Assembly: GCF_010015445.1 (NCBI RefSeq)
Contig: NC_053133.1
Coordinates: forward strand, 24,703,582-24,767,581
Direction: 5' to 3'
From: Perca fluviatilis
Taxonomy: Eukaryota > Chordata > Actinopteri > Perciformes > Percidae
DNA length: 64,000 bases
Position 1 is the stretch's first letter; each line of letters opens with the position of its first letter. The notes under the pieces are model-generated. The model made no database searches and had not been told where the DNA came from. It worked only from the letters and a program-made list of their open reading frames with translations. The position numbers and the translations under genes are program-made. This document shows positions 10,800 to 23,720 of the stretch, piece by piece.

Positions 10800-12095
10800 C
10801 AGCGTATTTACAGGAAGTGAGAACACTTCTGACACAGACAGACAATCTCCTGTTGTGTGCTACAGGGGCAACTTCGGACAATTTCTGGACCTGATTGGTC
10901 GGACATTGTTCGAACTTTATATGAGAAAAGGGCTGCTAAATAAAATCTGATTGCTACATTTCTGTCCTTCGTCTTGCATCCGAAAACTTCAGCATAACAG
11001 AATGAAAACTATACATTTTGTGCAAACACATATCATTGCAACAGCGCTCCAAACTGTTTTTCCTGCATTAAAAAAACAACCCGGAATATGTCAAAGCTAC
11101 ATCCCACAGCTTACCTGCTACAACAATAAGAAAGAAAAGTCAGGGCAGTGAAAAAAAAAAAAAAAAACTAAACCAACATGCTAAAAACTCCTGACACAAA
11201 TTACCCAACATCCCGTAAAGGCCGCTTTCTCCCAACAGATGGAAACCAATTAGCCACCTGACTCCCAGAAAACACTTGGGCAGCCGAGTGAAGCCAAGAT
11301 GCAAATGAAGCAGAGGGAAAGGTGGAAGCGGCCTGCCAAGTGTCTTGGGAGAGGAGAAATTAATGGAGGAGACAGCAGGAAAATGGAAAGTAGAATAAAG
11401 TGGGAAATGATGTATGCAGGGGGGCGCAGAGTTGGACTGAAGGTCTCCGGAGAGGTTACAGAAACAACCAGCCGGGGGCAGAAATATCTGTTGATGGAGA
11501 ACGTCGACTAATCCTGCAGGCGGTGAATCCTCCATCAGCCGACATCAACATCAGCTCGACATATTCGAGCTGAGGCCAACATGAAATCATTGATCTAGTT
11601 AATGAACATCTTGTCATATTTTTTTTTAAGTGATGCATGGATTAGGCCAAAGGCTGCTAGCACCGCAGAACATCACAACTTTCAATACATTTTTGAGGGT
11701 AAAGCCAGTTAACCCAGCTGTGCTCCAGCCTAACTCGTCTGCTTTTTTTCTTCAGGTCAAATGTATGTTTCCCTGGGTCACTTAAGATGAAATCACCCAC
11801 CTACAGCACTGATGTCATACTCCTTGAAATGTACGCCCTTGACTTCAATTTCAGATATTGATACCTCCACAGCGACTGAATTTTTACCATTCAAACTGCA
11901 TTTTAAACATCCATAACCCTTTGTTTCTTTTGCAATTTTAAACGGAAGATAGACCTTACCAAACTCTTACAACGAGGACCCTTGGAACATAGGACATAGG
12001 AATGACCCCCTCATAATTTACTACTTTATTCACGCACCATAGCTAGCAAGCTATAGAAGCGGTCTTTTTAATCAGTCGGTGTTGTTATAACTTTC
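10800..12095. other. No recognised feature
   Basis: Contains an A18 tract near 11150 and low-complexity open frames on both strands around 11140-11640; none resembles a known protein. Confidence 0.45.
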
Positions 12096-12604
12096 TGTCT
12101 CGCATTGCCAGACACACAACATTACGGGATGGGAGAAAAACGTGCTCTGGTTTATTGGCATGTCTTTAAACCAATCACAATCGTGGGTGCCTGGATAGCT
12201 CACCTGGTAGAGCAGGCGCTCATAGAGGTTTACTGCTCGACGCGGCGGCCGCGGGTTCAACTTCGACCTGCGGCCCTTTGCTGCATGTCATTCCCTCTCT
12301 CTCCCCTTTCATGTCTTCAGCTGTCCTGTCAAATTAAAGGCCCAAAAAATATTCTTAAAAAAAAACACTAAGCGCACTAATCGCCGGACGGAGCCACGGT
12401 GCCTCCGCAAAATGGTCTCGGGAAGGAACTTGTTTTGATGGAACATGTGTACGGTCAAAAGTTGTTTTAGTCGTGTAACAGAAAACTCAGATTGGTCAGA
12501 TAGTCTAGCTAGCTGTCTGGATTTACCCTGCAGAGATCTGAGGAGCAGTTAGTTACAGCGGCAACAGAGCAATCCTGGAAGTGGAACATGGTGGATATAG
12601 ACTA
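12096..12604 (+). mobile_element. MITE family A copy, split by a SINE
   Basis: Starts CTGTCTCGCATTGCCAGAC and ends GTGGATATAGACTA. It contains the family signatures CTCTGGTTTATTGGCA, AGGAACTTGTTTT and TAGTCTAGCTAGCTGTCTGG. It lacks most of the subterminal hairpin seen in other copies. Confidence 0.75.
12184..12365 (+). mobile_element. tRNA-derived SINE inside MITE A
   Basis: A box GATAGCTCACCTGGTAGAGC, B box GGGTTCAACTTCG, the CCCTTTGCTGCATGTCATTC body and an A-rich tail. It sits between ACCAATCACAATCG and CGCCGGACGGAG, which are close together in intact MITE A copies. Confidence 0.8.
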
Positions 12605-12989
12605 TACCTTTGGTGATCCCTTAACTACCCCCACCGTCAGGTCACAATGTAAAGGTGTCCTAAACTTTTGGTTTAACAACTAATATTTGCAAAACTAATG
12701 ACATTCCCATCAGCATCAGCTATACTTAGTGCCAATTAGCAAATTACATGATAGAATTACATTGAAGAATATATTTGGTAGAATACTAGTAAGAGAGTCT
12801 CAAGCCACCTTGACCTTGCTTTCTCTGTGTCTAAAGGCCTGGGAGTGATAGTGATAAGACTTGTGGGGGCTGCAGCTGGATCGGAGAAGCGCCCAGGAAA
12901 TTCATTAACACAGTATCAAAATTAACTGGCCAGATACGCAGAGAGAACAATGGTCTAGTATTGATGTCTCTATGTTTATAGCTTTTGTT

Positions 12990-13078
12990 TTTAGGTTGTT
13001 GTGTGGTGATTGTTGGAGCTTGTATTGCAAGACAAATTTCCGTGTATACGGACAATAAAGTGCTATCTATCCATCTAT
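12990..13078 (+). mobile_element. Non-LTR retrotransposon 3' tail
   Basis: CGGACAATAAAGTGCTATC followed by a short run of ATCT/ATCC units, typical of fish LINE 3' ends. No coding part of the element was recognised to the left. Confidence 0.4.
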
Positions 13079-13716
13079 CTGCGCGAATTGCGGTGGGAAC
13101 CGGAGGCCTGGACCAGGTGCACTGATAACGGCACATACATCGTTGCAGAAGGAGGAATCTGAAGAAGGATAAAGAGAGAGGGTAAGGTTAGGTCGGGCAT
13201 TCGTACTCCCGGAAAGACTGTTGGCGGTAGGGCGAGAGGATTGTCTTGAAGGAAGTCTGATTCCTTATACATAAGCTGTAACTACTTGCAATATTTTCAC
13301 TAAAGATGAAAAAAAAAAAAAACGACCTCTTATCCCGCAACGACATCTCATAACAATGGCGGACTACATGCTTCTGTAGTTTCGGGTTTCCTTGCACTAG
13401 CCATTTTCATTTGTGTTTGGTTTCTTCTTCTACTGTCTGTTTGTATACAGCGTGCAAGCTTTATGCGCATGCTCCGCCTCTTCTTCTCCGTTTTTGGTGA
13501 ATTTCGGTAGCAGAAACAGCGCCACCTACAGGCCTGGAATATGAAGTAGCGTGTTGAGTCATTTACAAATGGATCCTTTTGGACGCATATATTCTTTAAA
13601 CAATGCCAGGGAAGACGGGGGGGGGGGATTGTTTTGGTACGTGTGGATGTGGCCCGAGTCTTGTTTGCCATAGTTTTAAAAAAGGTCCTATAACATGCTG
13701 CTTTTTGGATGCATTT

Positions 13717-13946
13717 ATATAGACGTTAGTGGTCCCCTAATACTGTATCTGAAGTCTCTTCTATATAGACCTTAGTGGTCCCCTAATACTGTATCTGAAG
13801 TCTCTTTTTATATAGACCTTAGTGGTCCCCTAATACTGTATCTGAAGTCTCTTTTATATAGGCCTTAGTGGTCCCCTAATACTGTATCTGAAGTCTCTTT
13901 TTATATAGACCTTAGTGGTCCCCTAATACTGTATCTGAAGTCCCTT
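13717..13946 (-). repeat. 46-bp minisatellite, five units
   Basis: Reverse orientation of the unit starting AGAGACTTCAGATACAGTAT and ending TCTATATAAA. It occupies the same relative position inside MITE B as the arrays at 49164 and 50843. Confidence 0.9.
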
Positions 13947-14129
13947 TCCCGAAATTCATCCTTGGTGTAGAATTACAGCCACTAGAGCCAGTCCCACAAT
14001 GAGCTTTCCTTAGTATGTGCCATTTCTGTGTCTGCAGCTTTAAATGCTATTGAGGAGGAGAGAGGGGGGGCAAGGTGGAGGGTGGGGTTGTGGCCTTGAC
14101 CAACTGCCATGCTTCGCTCGTTTGCAAGC

Positions 14130-14301
<172 letters not shown>

Positions 14302-14526
14302 GGGTAACGCAGAGAAAGGAGAGGTAACCTTTCCCCTTATGACGTCATAAAGGGAAGATTCCTGATTGGCCCATCTGAGCTTCATTTTCTCTAAGGCAGA
14401 GCAGGATACCCAGGGCTCGGTTTACACCTATCACCATTTCTAGCCACTGGGGGACCATAGGCAGGCTGGGGGAATGCATATTAATGTTAAAAAAACATTA
14501 ACATTTTCATGCCATGGGACCTTTAA

Positions 14527-15372
14527 GTCTTTTTGCATTTGTGCAGAATTTTTTTTTTTTATTAGAATCAGGAATCATCACTAAGCTTATAACAGGAAAA
14601 ACTAAATTTCTATGTTTGGCCAAATCACTCAGCCTTACATGACACTATTCCAACTTATTTGAAAGCACGACGATCACCAAAATTGTTTTTGCAGCGACAA
14701 AATGTCAAGTATGATCCAAAACCTGCAAGGGCCTAAAGAAACAAGGTGCCTGTTTAAATTTGATACGGAATAAAGCTGCAGCCTCTTGGATGCCAAACTG
14801 CCAGCATCACATTTGAAATATATCACACCCCTCCAAAAGTAAGAGTAAGAGAGAGAGAAAAGGCTGGAATAAGATGCCAGGACAAGTTAAACTCTTAAGG
14901 ACAAATCCAAAGCTGTGAACGTGTCTAAAGCTCCGCGCCTCAGCAAACTCAAAGCAATGTTTACCTTCATTCACTCAGACTATTCGCACAAGGTAGCAGG
15001 CAGCTGCTAGATAGAGTAAATATTGGTTAAGTGTAGGGGATATGAGATGACATATTCCCCCAGATATTTAGTCGCACTGGCTGCAGTTGCTGAATCCTAT
15101 AAGTCTTTATAATCTGGGGTTCTTCCAAGAGACTGCATGGAAATAAAAACAGGTATATTACTGTTCTTTGAAAATATGTGCTATTAAATTTGAAATCTTA
15201 TTAATTCTGCTAGTGCTGGGCAAAGAAAAGTCACTTCAACAACACCATAGTAGATGAACGGACAAAGAGAGTGGACATTTTGAAGGAAAGATTTATCAAA
15301 TTGGGTACTTTTTCTATATCTATCCATCCATTCTCTATCCATCTTAAAATTTGTTGTTTCTAACGATCTAGG
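14527..15372. other. No recognised feature
   Basis: AT-rich sequence with a short ATCT/ATCC run near 15315. No gene or repeat recognised. Confidence 0.5.
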
Positions 15373-15930
15373 CTATATAATCCAAAAGTATATGGACATT
15401 CGGGCATTAAACCCATATGTGATTGTTGAGCATCTAATTCCAGCCCCTACCCTCATGGTTGCAGGCTTTCCTCCAGGTGTTGAACCCGGCTGCAGGGACT
15501 GACTCCCATTCAGCCACAAGAGCATTACTGGGGTTCAACACTGATGTTAAAGATGTCTGACTCACAGTCGGCGTTCCAGTTCATTCCAAAAGGTGTTAGG
15601 TCATGGAATTGAGGCCAGTCCACATTCTTCCACAACAAACCGGGAAAAAACATTTCTTTATGGAGCTGGCTTTGTGCACGGATGCATTGTCATGTTGAAA
15701 AAGAAAAGGGACAAACACAAAACGGTTTCCACAAAGTTGTTGGAAGCACACTATCGTCGAACGAATCATTGTATACTGTGGGATTAAGACTTCTCTTCAT
15801 TGGAAAAACAGCCTTTGGCCTGAAGTACGTACGGTCCACAAAGGTTAAGCCATATAGAGTATCTTATCTCATTCGTGCTGAGGGTTATGAGGGCGTTGAG
15901 CCTTTTGTAGCAGTGTTCAAAATGGCCTTA
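15373..15930 (-). mobile_element. Tc1-like transposon relic
   Basis: CCAAAAGTATATGGACATTC, CCATTCAGCCACAAGAGCAT and TTTCTTTATGGAGCTGGCTT match a well-known degraded fish Tc1 family whose transposase reads on the minus strand. Many stops interrupt it; no functional frame remains. Confidence 0.65.
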
Positions 15931-16801
15931 AGATAGGGAGAGTCTCATCTAAATCTAACATCCTAACCTTTAAAAAGATTGGATTTGTTGCAGGGCTGTC
16001 TTACTTTCTACATGCAATCATGATATTTTGACCACACCTGTGTATTCCCCACATACAAATAAAAGTGCTCCATAGTTTTACATAAGTCCAGTTCCTCATC
16101 TTGTTCCAACAACTTGAGCATTTTAAAATAACTGATGCATTTGATTTACTGAGATAACTATTTTCTTTGCAGCTCCGGACGTTTGCTCTCTCTCACGTTG
16201 TTCTGCATTTTTATTTAAAACAAAAGAGCACAGTGTTTTAGTGAAATGCCTCAGCAGCTTTTGAATTACTGTGAGCGCTAATCTATGAGAGCTTTAATAG
16301 AACACTTGAGAACGATGCCATTTGGAAAACGTGAGACCAAGAATTAAGATCGATAGCAGACGTAACAGCTTTTCTGGGTGAAATCCAGCTTCTTCTTTGT
16401 GTTTCTAATCTCAAACTGTATAAACACACTAATAGGGCCAGTCAAATCCATCACATGTGACTGAAAGAGTGCAATCAGATTTGCTTGGATTGCCCGTCTC
16501 CCTCGCTGCCAAGTTCTCGAACCTGGCAGGTTGACAGGTTACCACAACCATGTCCAACGAAACAAGCAACCTATGAATTCATGGGACTTGTGTTTAGAGG
16601 ATGGAATCAGCCGGTATGAAACAGGAAAAAGCAAAAATGCGGAAAGGTAAACCTTCGTACAATAGTTTGTTCCAAAGAATACAAACTGGAGATGTGCAGG
16701 GGCGTAGCACAAAATTCTGGGCCCTGTAGAAAGGCATTCACTAACGGGCCCCTGCCCGCATCCACAGCAATTCATTCTAGCATCTTTTTGGGCCCTCCTC
16801 A

Positions 16802-17169
16802 TAGGGCTGGGCAATATAACAATATTATATCAATATCGTGATAAGAGACTAGATATCGCCTTAGATTTTGGATGTTGTTATATCGTAATATGACACAAGT
16901 GTTGTCTTTTCCTGGTTTTGCAAGCTGCATTACAGTAAAGTGATGTCATTTTGTGAACTTACCAGACTGTTCTAGCTGTTGTATTATTTACCTTTACCCA
17001 CATAGTCATTAAATCCACGTTACTGATGATTATATATCAAAAATCTAATTGTAAAAATATTTTGTGAAAGCACCAAATGTCAACCCTACAACATTGCCGA
17101 AATATCGATATCGAGGTATTGGGTCAAAAATATCGTGATATTTGATTTTCTCCGTATCGCCCAGCCCTA
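16802..17169 (-). mobile_element. Complete hAT-type MITE (8242 family)
   Basis: Starts TAGGGCTGGGCAATATAAC and ends GTATCGCCCAGCCCTA. The flanks CCTCCTCA (16794-16801) and TCTCCTCA (17170-17177) match 7 of 8. It lies in the opposite orientation to the 8242 copy. Confidence 0.85.
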
Positions 17170-17177
17170 TCTCCTCA

Positions 17178-17582
17178 CATGAGGGTCCTGCTACGCCCTG
17201 CTACATCCTGCTATGCCCCGCAGTGCCCTGCTACGCCATGAACTACTACAACTACTATTTCTCGTCATTGTTCCATTATCTTTATTGGGACTATTATTGC
17301 CACTGTTCACACCCCCAACCGGCGCCGTCAGACACCGCCTACCAAGAGCCTGGGTCTGTCCAAGGTTTCTCCCTAAAAGAAAGTTTTCCTCACCACCCGA
17401 GGTTTCTCCCTAAAAGTGAGTTTTTCCTCACCACTGTCACACTAAATGCTAGCTCTTGGAGGAATTACTGGAATTGTTGGGTCTTTGTAAATTATAGAGT
17501 GTGGTCTAGACCTACTCTATCTGTAAAGTGTCTTGAGATAGCTCTGGTTATGATTTGATACTATAAATAAAACTGAATTGGA
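17178..17582 (+). mobile_element. LINE 3' region fragment
   Basis: CCGTCAGACACCGCCTACCA through ACTATAAATAAAACTGAATT, also present at 40516-40754. Tails of this kind end in AATTG repeats and belong to fish non-LTR elements. A roughly 40-bp segment with GGTTTCTCCCTAAAAG is tandemly duplicated here. Confidence 0.6.
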
Positions 17583-20010
17583 TACTCAGTCCCCTTTCCA
17601 CCCCCAGTGTGACACCCCTGGAGATGTGCACTGTGTGGATTAGTTAGCCTGAATGAATGAACTACTTGTCCTCCTGCATCCTTCTTGTTGTTGTTTCTGC
17701 AACATGTGGACCAGTTTGCATTTGACTCTTGACTCGCCAACACTGATCGCGGTTATGTTACCGCACTTGACAAACACTGTTGACGCCATGAGCATACTGA
17801 CATTACCTAATCGTTCTGCAACTCATGACTATTTTCATTATTGATCATTCTAATTCAATTATTTGATCATTTTTAGAGCTGTAACAATTTCAAAATATGC
17901 TATACAATAGTTGTCTCAGAAATTATTGCGATTAACAAAATAATTGTCTCTTTCGGTTCAATTTTAAAAATGATTTATTTATGACTTTTTCTAACAAATT
18001 TTCAAGTTTTCAATGAATCCTAGGATACAGACCAATATGACCCAGGAAATACACTGCACACTGACTGACAACAAAAAAACATCATTCTCCAACTAATAGC
18101 TTCAATCTTCAACTTCAGGTGGGCGGGGCGGCCCTATTAGCGATTAAGTTTTCTTCTTCTAGAAAGTTGGGGGATTTAGGAGACACAGATTAAAGAAAAC
18201 AGTCAAAATTGATGCATCACATGCTGCGAAATCCTGAATTTTAGTATAGGTTAAGCTACAAAGAAAACCTTTATTCTACATTTCCCATAATGCAACTGAC
18301 CAGCATCTTTCGTTAGACACTCCGTGTCTGGTTAACGTCCACGCCATTCAAACGCAATGCCCTCCGGTTTTTATTACAAATTTTCCAAGCTGAAGTCGAC
18401 AAGTCATTTGAACTTGATGCCCTTTTAAAAAGGAGTCCTGTCACAATCTAGTCTCACTGGTAGTCAGGAGGTGATCCAGCAAGAGCAAATACATTGAGCA
18501 AGAGTAGACGTAACTGGGGAGAAAATATGGGATCAGTAGCTAGTTTGTGCAATTGGGTTAATCAGGCCATCATCACAATCTTCAAATTCCTTGTTTTGAC
18601 CAAACACCCCACACACATCAAACCCCCGAAGGTATTCAGTTAGTCAATGGTTGTCAATATAAGTTGCTTTCAAACAGCTGTAAACACACGTAGGCTTCAT
18701 CTTCTGCATGTCGTCATCAGTGTAAAATGCATGCACACAAAAATGCAGGAAATGGTTTTAAAAGGCAAGGAGGAAACAGCTAACGAAGCAGTGAAGGTCT
18801 ACTGTGTGCAGAAGAAGAAATCAAACTGACATAAACTCTCATTCTAACACAGTAATCCTGCAGGCAATTAAGTTAGCCGAGAATTAAGTGAGAGTTGACA
18901 CATCCTAAATATTGGATGAAGTCCAGCAGCAGCAGCAGCAGCAAATCAGGCAAAAGAAAAGCAGAGGGATTACAAGTTGTTTTCAAATCCATGGAGGAAG
19001 ACAAAGACTTATACACAAATGTAATTGAGGAAAAGAAGAATGCAGAGTTTACAGACCAAACTTTAAATTTAGATAACTGGAAACCCTCGTCATCTGACCC
19101 TTTATTTTCTGCATGTTACAAAACTGAAACAACAAGCTCTTGGATGGCCTGTGGCATCAGCTGCGTGGAGCGCTTTATCAGTCCCAAAATTCTGCATTTG
19201 AAAACCTACCAGAGAGAGAGGATACTCTCATTATCGCCTTTCACTTCCCACTCCAGGAGCTGGGAGACAGGAAAGATGTTTTTGATGAATACAACTTAAA
19301 ATGTTACACTAAAAAAAAAAAAAAAAACTGATTATGGTGAAAGGTGCACTACAACTATCTCCAAACCACACACACACACAAAAAACACAGATTCCTGTCG
19401 ATAAGAATGTATAAAAGGTCAATCTAAAACTTTACTTTGTTGGTTTTTAACCAATCACTGAAACAATGGGGGGCAATTACATCAGACCCCCAACTGTAGG
19501 CTACGCTGTCTGGTGAAGGTACAGAAATTCAGATAGGCTACCAACACAAAGGTCGTCTGATAGTGAAACAACAAAAGAACATATTGAGGTAAGGCACTAT
19601 CATTGTCTCTGGACCATTGTAAAGAATTTTGAAGCTACAGTATTGACGACAGGAAAGATATTTGTGGGAATAAAAACTACATCAAATGTCTCAAGTTCAT
19701 TCAAAAAAAAACAGCCTGAAAAGCAGCGTTTATCGCATTCTTATTCCAATAAATCCATGCTACAATCATCAATCAATGCCACAATCATTGCATTTTGTGT
19801 TACATGACTGACCGAACACAATGCACGCGCAGAAGTGTGCGGACAAAAGACCAAACTACAGGGATGCGGCTCCCACCTTTCACGGCCAAACAAAGCAAAA
19901 TCTCCTCGCATCGGAAACAACTTTGTTGTGTTTCCTCAATGCTCCCGTCGGCCAGACTCCACACAATACATCCTCATTTTAAAGACGGCGGGGGGAAATG
20001 TAGAGCTCAC
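17583..20010. other. No convincing gene; possible MITE remnant at 17875
   Basis: TAGAGCTGTAACAATTTC at 17875 resembles a hAT MITE end, but no partner end was found. A 134-codon frame at 18895-19299 begins at TTG, has a Ser run from CAG-type repeats and no recognisable domain. The rest is unassigned. Confidence 0.4.
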
Positions 20011-20290
20011 CTTTTTTTGTAGTTCCTCTGTCGGATAACAGCAGCAGTCCTCCCCTGTCTCTCTGCCTACAGTGGGTGCCTGCTCTCCTCCGCTCCTCCG
20101 TGGATTTAATCGGGGCAGCGGCGGCGGTTGCGAAATTGTTGATGCGCGCTTCGCCCTGTTCAGTGGGCGGCGTGGCTGGTCTCTGCTTTTCTTCCTATGT
20201 TTCAAACCAAGGAGAAAAACACAGAAAAGCCCTCCCACTCCCTCCGCTCAACCTCTCCCTGAAAGCGGATACGCCCTCTCACTGTAGGAG
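20011..20290 (-). promoter_or_regulatory. Putative non-coding first exon and GC-rich promoter region
   Basis: A GC- and CpG-rich island in otherwise AT-rich DNA. On the minus strand it ends with a near-perfect splice donor, AAG/GTGAGC, at 20011/20010. No long open frame crosses it, so it would be 5' UTR. The coding exons would lie to the left, probably beyond position 1, making 0-20 kb a first intron. CpG richness continues to about 20470, where a second donor-like CCG/GTGAGC faces the plus strand, so divergent transcription is possible. This is inference from composition and one splice site. Confidence 0.35.
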
Positions 20291-20579
20291 CTTTAAAAAA
20301 AAAAAAAACACACACACACACACGTTACAGGCTTCAGGTGATAAGCTGAGAAGAAAAGAAAACCGTGTCGCCGCAGGCTGGGGGTGTGAAGTGATGTGAG
20401 TCTGGCCGCCGGTGAGCAGCCCGAGCCCGGCAGCCAGGAGTCCTGCTGCACCGCTGCGCGCTCCGCTGGCTTTGGGTGGCTCTCACTGCACTGCAAAAAA
20501 AAATATCCACCCCGAACTGTAGTCTCTGACACAGTTTTAAAGTCTCCGTCACAGAGGATCACAGCCTGCCCTGCACATG

Positions 20580-21450
20580 TGAGGCCCAGGTGCCCTAATT
20601 CCCCCCTCTGGTTCTCCCAATCCCCTGTAGTTGCCCCAAATGCCTTACTGTCACCCAAGTGCCTTACTGTCACCCAAGTGCCTTACTGTTGTCACTTCTT
20701 TCTTGTTCCTACAATGCCCTTGTAGTCGGTCCAAGTGTCCCCCAATATGTGCCTTTCCTGTCACCCAGTTGCCCCTCCAGTTAGGCCAAGTGTCCCTATG
20801 GTGTAGGGGAGACCGGGTTGGTTGTCACACTGCTTATTACAGCTACACTAGAGGCCACTGTGACAATTTATTTTATATTAAACCGTTGGGCTGTCATCCT
20901 GCCCCTGCGATGGGGGTTTGTTGTCACAATGTTTCAGAGCGTCTTTGATGGTTAATTACTTCTTTGTACAATAAATTGTGAAAAACAAAATGGATACCTA
21001 TTTCAAGGCAAGTCCTTAAGCTTTCATTTCATGTAGGAATGACTGTTGAAAGATGTTTAAAAGATTAGCAATTCACACAAGAGTCAAAAGTGTAACAACC
21101 AACACGGTCTCCCCTACCCAAGCGCGGGTCATCCCTTTTCATCGGCCCGCATGCCCTGCTGGTTCCCCAACCCTAACCCTAAATGGCCCTTTGGTCACCC
21201 AAGTGCCTAGGCCCCTCTGACTGGTCCATTTCCCGCTTTCATCTAATGCCTTTCCTGTCACCCAGTTGCCCCTCTGGTTAGCCCAACTGCCCCTATGGTC
21301 ACTGAAGTGTGTTTTCTGTTGCTAAAATGCCACTCTAGCACAATCATCCATTTTGATCAGCCCAAATGCCCCTCTGCTCGGCCTAAATGCCCCCTTTGTT
21401 TACCTAAGTGCCTTTCTTGTTTATTAAATGCCTTTCTGGTTAGCTCTGAC
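20580..21450 (+). repeat. Degenerate GCCCC/CACCCAAGTGCC tandem repeat
   Basis: Loosely periodic units such as CCTTACTGTCACCCAAGTG (three near-identical copies at 20642-20690), GTCACCCAGTTGCCCCTC and AAATGCCCCTCTG recur through the interval. It is interrupted by the MITE at 20804-21116. The period is variable, roughly 19-25 bp. Confidence 0.5.
20804..21116. mobile_element. MITE with 22-bp terminal inverted repeats
   Basis: TAGGGGAGACCGGGTTGGTT at the left is matched by AACCAACACGGTCTCCCCTA at the right with one mismatch over 22 bp. TGTCAC motifs recur inside. The flanks CTATGGTG and CCCAAGCG do not match, so the insertion is old or imprecise. Confidence 0.7.
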
Positions 21451-22075
21451 CTTAGCACAAAGTCTTTACTGTATCATATAAAATATGTCTGACCTTCCTT
21501 TGGGCTGCCCTGTGCCCTTATAGGGGGTAAAGGTAAAACATGTATGATAACCCCATAAATAGGACCCTTTTTAATTCAACCTCCACATTGTAAAGGCTAC
21601 ACCAAGCCAATATAAGAGCCTTAAATGACAAGTACACATATCTATAAAACAAAACTCCTGGCCTGGGAGCCTGAGGGGTTCTGTTCAGTATCTTAGCTGT
21701 TCCTAGGACCGCGCTCTGCTGGACAGACATCTCAGATGTTGTTCCTGGAACTTGCCGGAGCCACTTGTCCCAGTTACAGCCCTGAGTGCGCCGATTACCA
21801 CTGGAACCATTGTTGCCTTCACCACCACAATGTCTGGTTGGTTAGCATTCACCATTGTCTGGATCTGTAGCTCTGTCATATATATTATAGTCGATACAGA
21901 TATTTTACATTTTAAACAAACACACACAAAAATAGAGGTTTATACTTGACCTTGGAAAAAACGTTAAGCCACCAGACCCCAACACGGGAGTGGCTGGTCT
22001 ACCGCTGCCTCGATCAGTCTGCTGGCTTTAAAGAGAGCGACAGAATGAGAGCCTTCATTTACGGGCTGTTTAACC

Positions 22076-22628
22076 AGTCCTTCCAGAAAAATGCGGAGTT
22101 TTTTTGTGATAGTTGTGGGCAAAAATCCTTGATTATGCGGCACGTTTTCTTAAAAAATGCGATGGAAAATGTGGGATATTTATGCAATTTTATGCAATGA
22201 AATTGCTTGAACTTGCAAAAATTGCGGGAACTTGCAAAAATTGCGGGAACTTGCAAAAACTGCGGTTTGATGAAAAAGAGAAAAAAAAAGTGATTCCCCC
22301 AACAACACCCTGCTTTTCGATGATGTTCAGGTTGCGTAATTACGTCACTTCATAACGTTCCCATGGCAACAGGGGAAAATGGCTGCTCTTGTGTGAAGTA
22401 AACGCAACATTTTTCAACTTTCTGCTAAGATATATGTGACTTTTTTGCAACGAAAATGCGGGGATTATGAAATCATGCAAGCCCCGCATATTTTGCGCCG
22501 AAATCGGCAATTTATGCGGTGAAAGTGCGGCGTATTTGAAAAAATGCGGCCCCCGCATAAATATGTGGACTTTGGCTGATTATGCATTGAATTATGCGAT
22601 CGCATAATCACGTTTTTCTTGAGGGACT
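22076..22628. mobile_element. hAT-type MITE rich in ATGCGG/GCGG motifs
   Basis: The ends AGTCCTTCCAGAAAAA and TTTTTCTTGAGGGACT are inverted. The flanks GTTTAACC (22068-22075) and GTTTAACA (22629-22636) match 7 of 8. The interior has GGGAACTTGCAAAAATTGC repeats and several ATGCGG boxes. Confidence 0.8.
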
Positions 22629-22789
22629 GTTTAACAGCACGGTAAAGCAGTGAAAGTATAGCATACACTTACAGTGTTTTCCCCAGCTTTGTGGAAGACT
22701 TGGGTGCGCGTATTTTGCGAGGGGAGGGTTTAGGCGCCCCTTCTTTTATGTGATTAATGTTTGATGCTGTACTGGTTTGATTTTTCTTT

Positions 22790-22889
22790 TTCTTCTTTAA
22801 ATGTTTTTTATAAATTTTGTAAGGCGTCCTTGAGTGTCATGAAAGGCGCCTTTAAATAAAATGTATTATTATTATTATTATTATTATTC
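22790..22889 (+). mobile_element. LINE 3' tail with (ATT)n
   Basis: GAAAGGCGCCTTTAAATAAA followed by about seven ATT units. This is a common fish non-LTR 3' end; no coding part precedes it. Confidence 0.5.
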
Positions 22890-23260
22890 TCAAGAAAATG
22901 TTAAATTTTTCTTTGTGGGATTTTGTTGTGTTTTTTTTTGGTCATTTTTGTTTTCTTTGGGGTTGTTTTGAGTCTCTGTGGTCATTTGGCGTCCCTTTAT
23001 AGTCGGTGTGTGTCCCTTTTGTGGTAGTTTTGTGTCTCTAAACTGATATATATGTTTTTAGGTGGTCCTTTTTTTAAGGTGGCTAAATAGTTTTTGCTGT
23101 GCGGCCCTGTCCACAGCAGTACGTGGCTTAGCTTCCGTGCCGGTGTCCAAATCTGTTCCCCCGTCAGGCGGTCAGAAGTTTCCTTCCCATGATTATAGTT
23201 TTTCCCGTAGCGCCCTTCTCAGTGGTTAGGGCTCAGGTTAGGTTATGGTAAGGCATAGCA

Positions 23261-23711
23261 TAGTCTATATCCACGACGTTCCACCTCCGGGATCGGTCGG
23301 TTGCCGCCAGAAATTCTCTTTACAGCAGATGTCCGTCACCTTCCTCTTTCTTTGTGTTGGAATTTTAAACTCCGGTGGATTTGTGAGGACTATGGTTAAC
23401 TGCTCCTCAGATCTCTGCAGGGTAAATCCAGACAGCTAGCTAGACTATCTGTCCAATCGGAGTTTTCTGTTGCACCACTAAAACAACCTTTGAATGTACA
23501 CATGTTCCACCAAGACAAGTTCCTTCCTGAGGCTGATTTGCAGCGGCACCGGGTCTCCGTCTGGCGCTTAGCGCCGCCCAAGACGATTGTGATTGGTTTA
23601 AAGAAATGCCAATAAACCAGAGCACGTTTTTCTCCCATCCCGGAATGCTGTGTGGACTAACCAGACCCTCCTTCGCAGCGCTGTGGAGGAAGGTCTGGCA
23701 AAGCGAGACTA
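23261..23711 (-). mobile_element. MITE family A, complete copy
   Basis: Starts TAGTCTATATCCACGACG and ends CAAAGCGAGACTA. The flanks GGCATAGCA (23252-23260) and GGCGTAGCA (23712-23720) match 8 of 9. The subterminal hairpin arms CCAGACCCTCC and GGAGGAAGGTCTGG lie near the right end. Confidence 0.85.
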
Positions 23712-23720
23712 GGCGTAGCA

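Noticed and set aside
18895..19299. 134-codon frame with a Ser run
   Set aside because: TTG start, Ser run from a short repeat, no domain; an overlapping frame is equally open.
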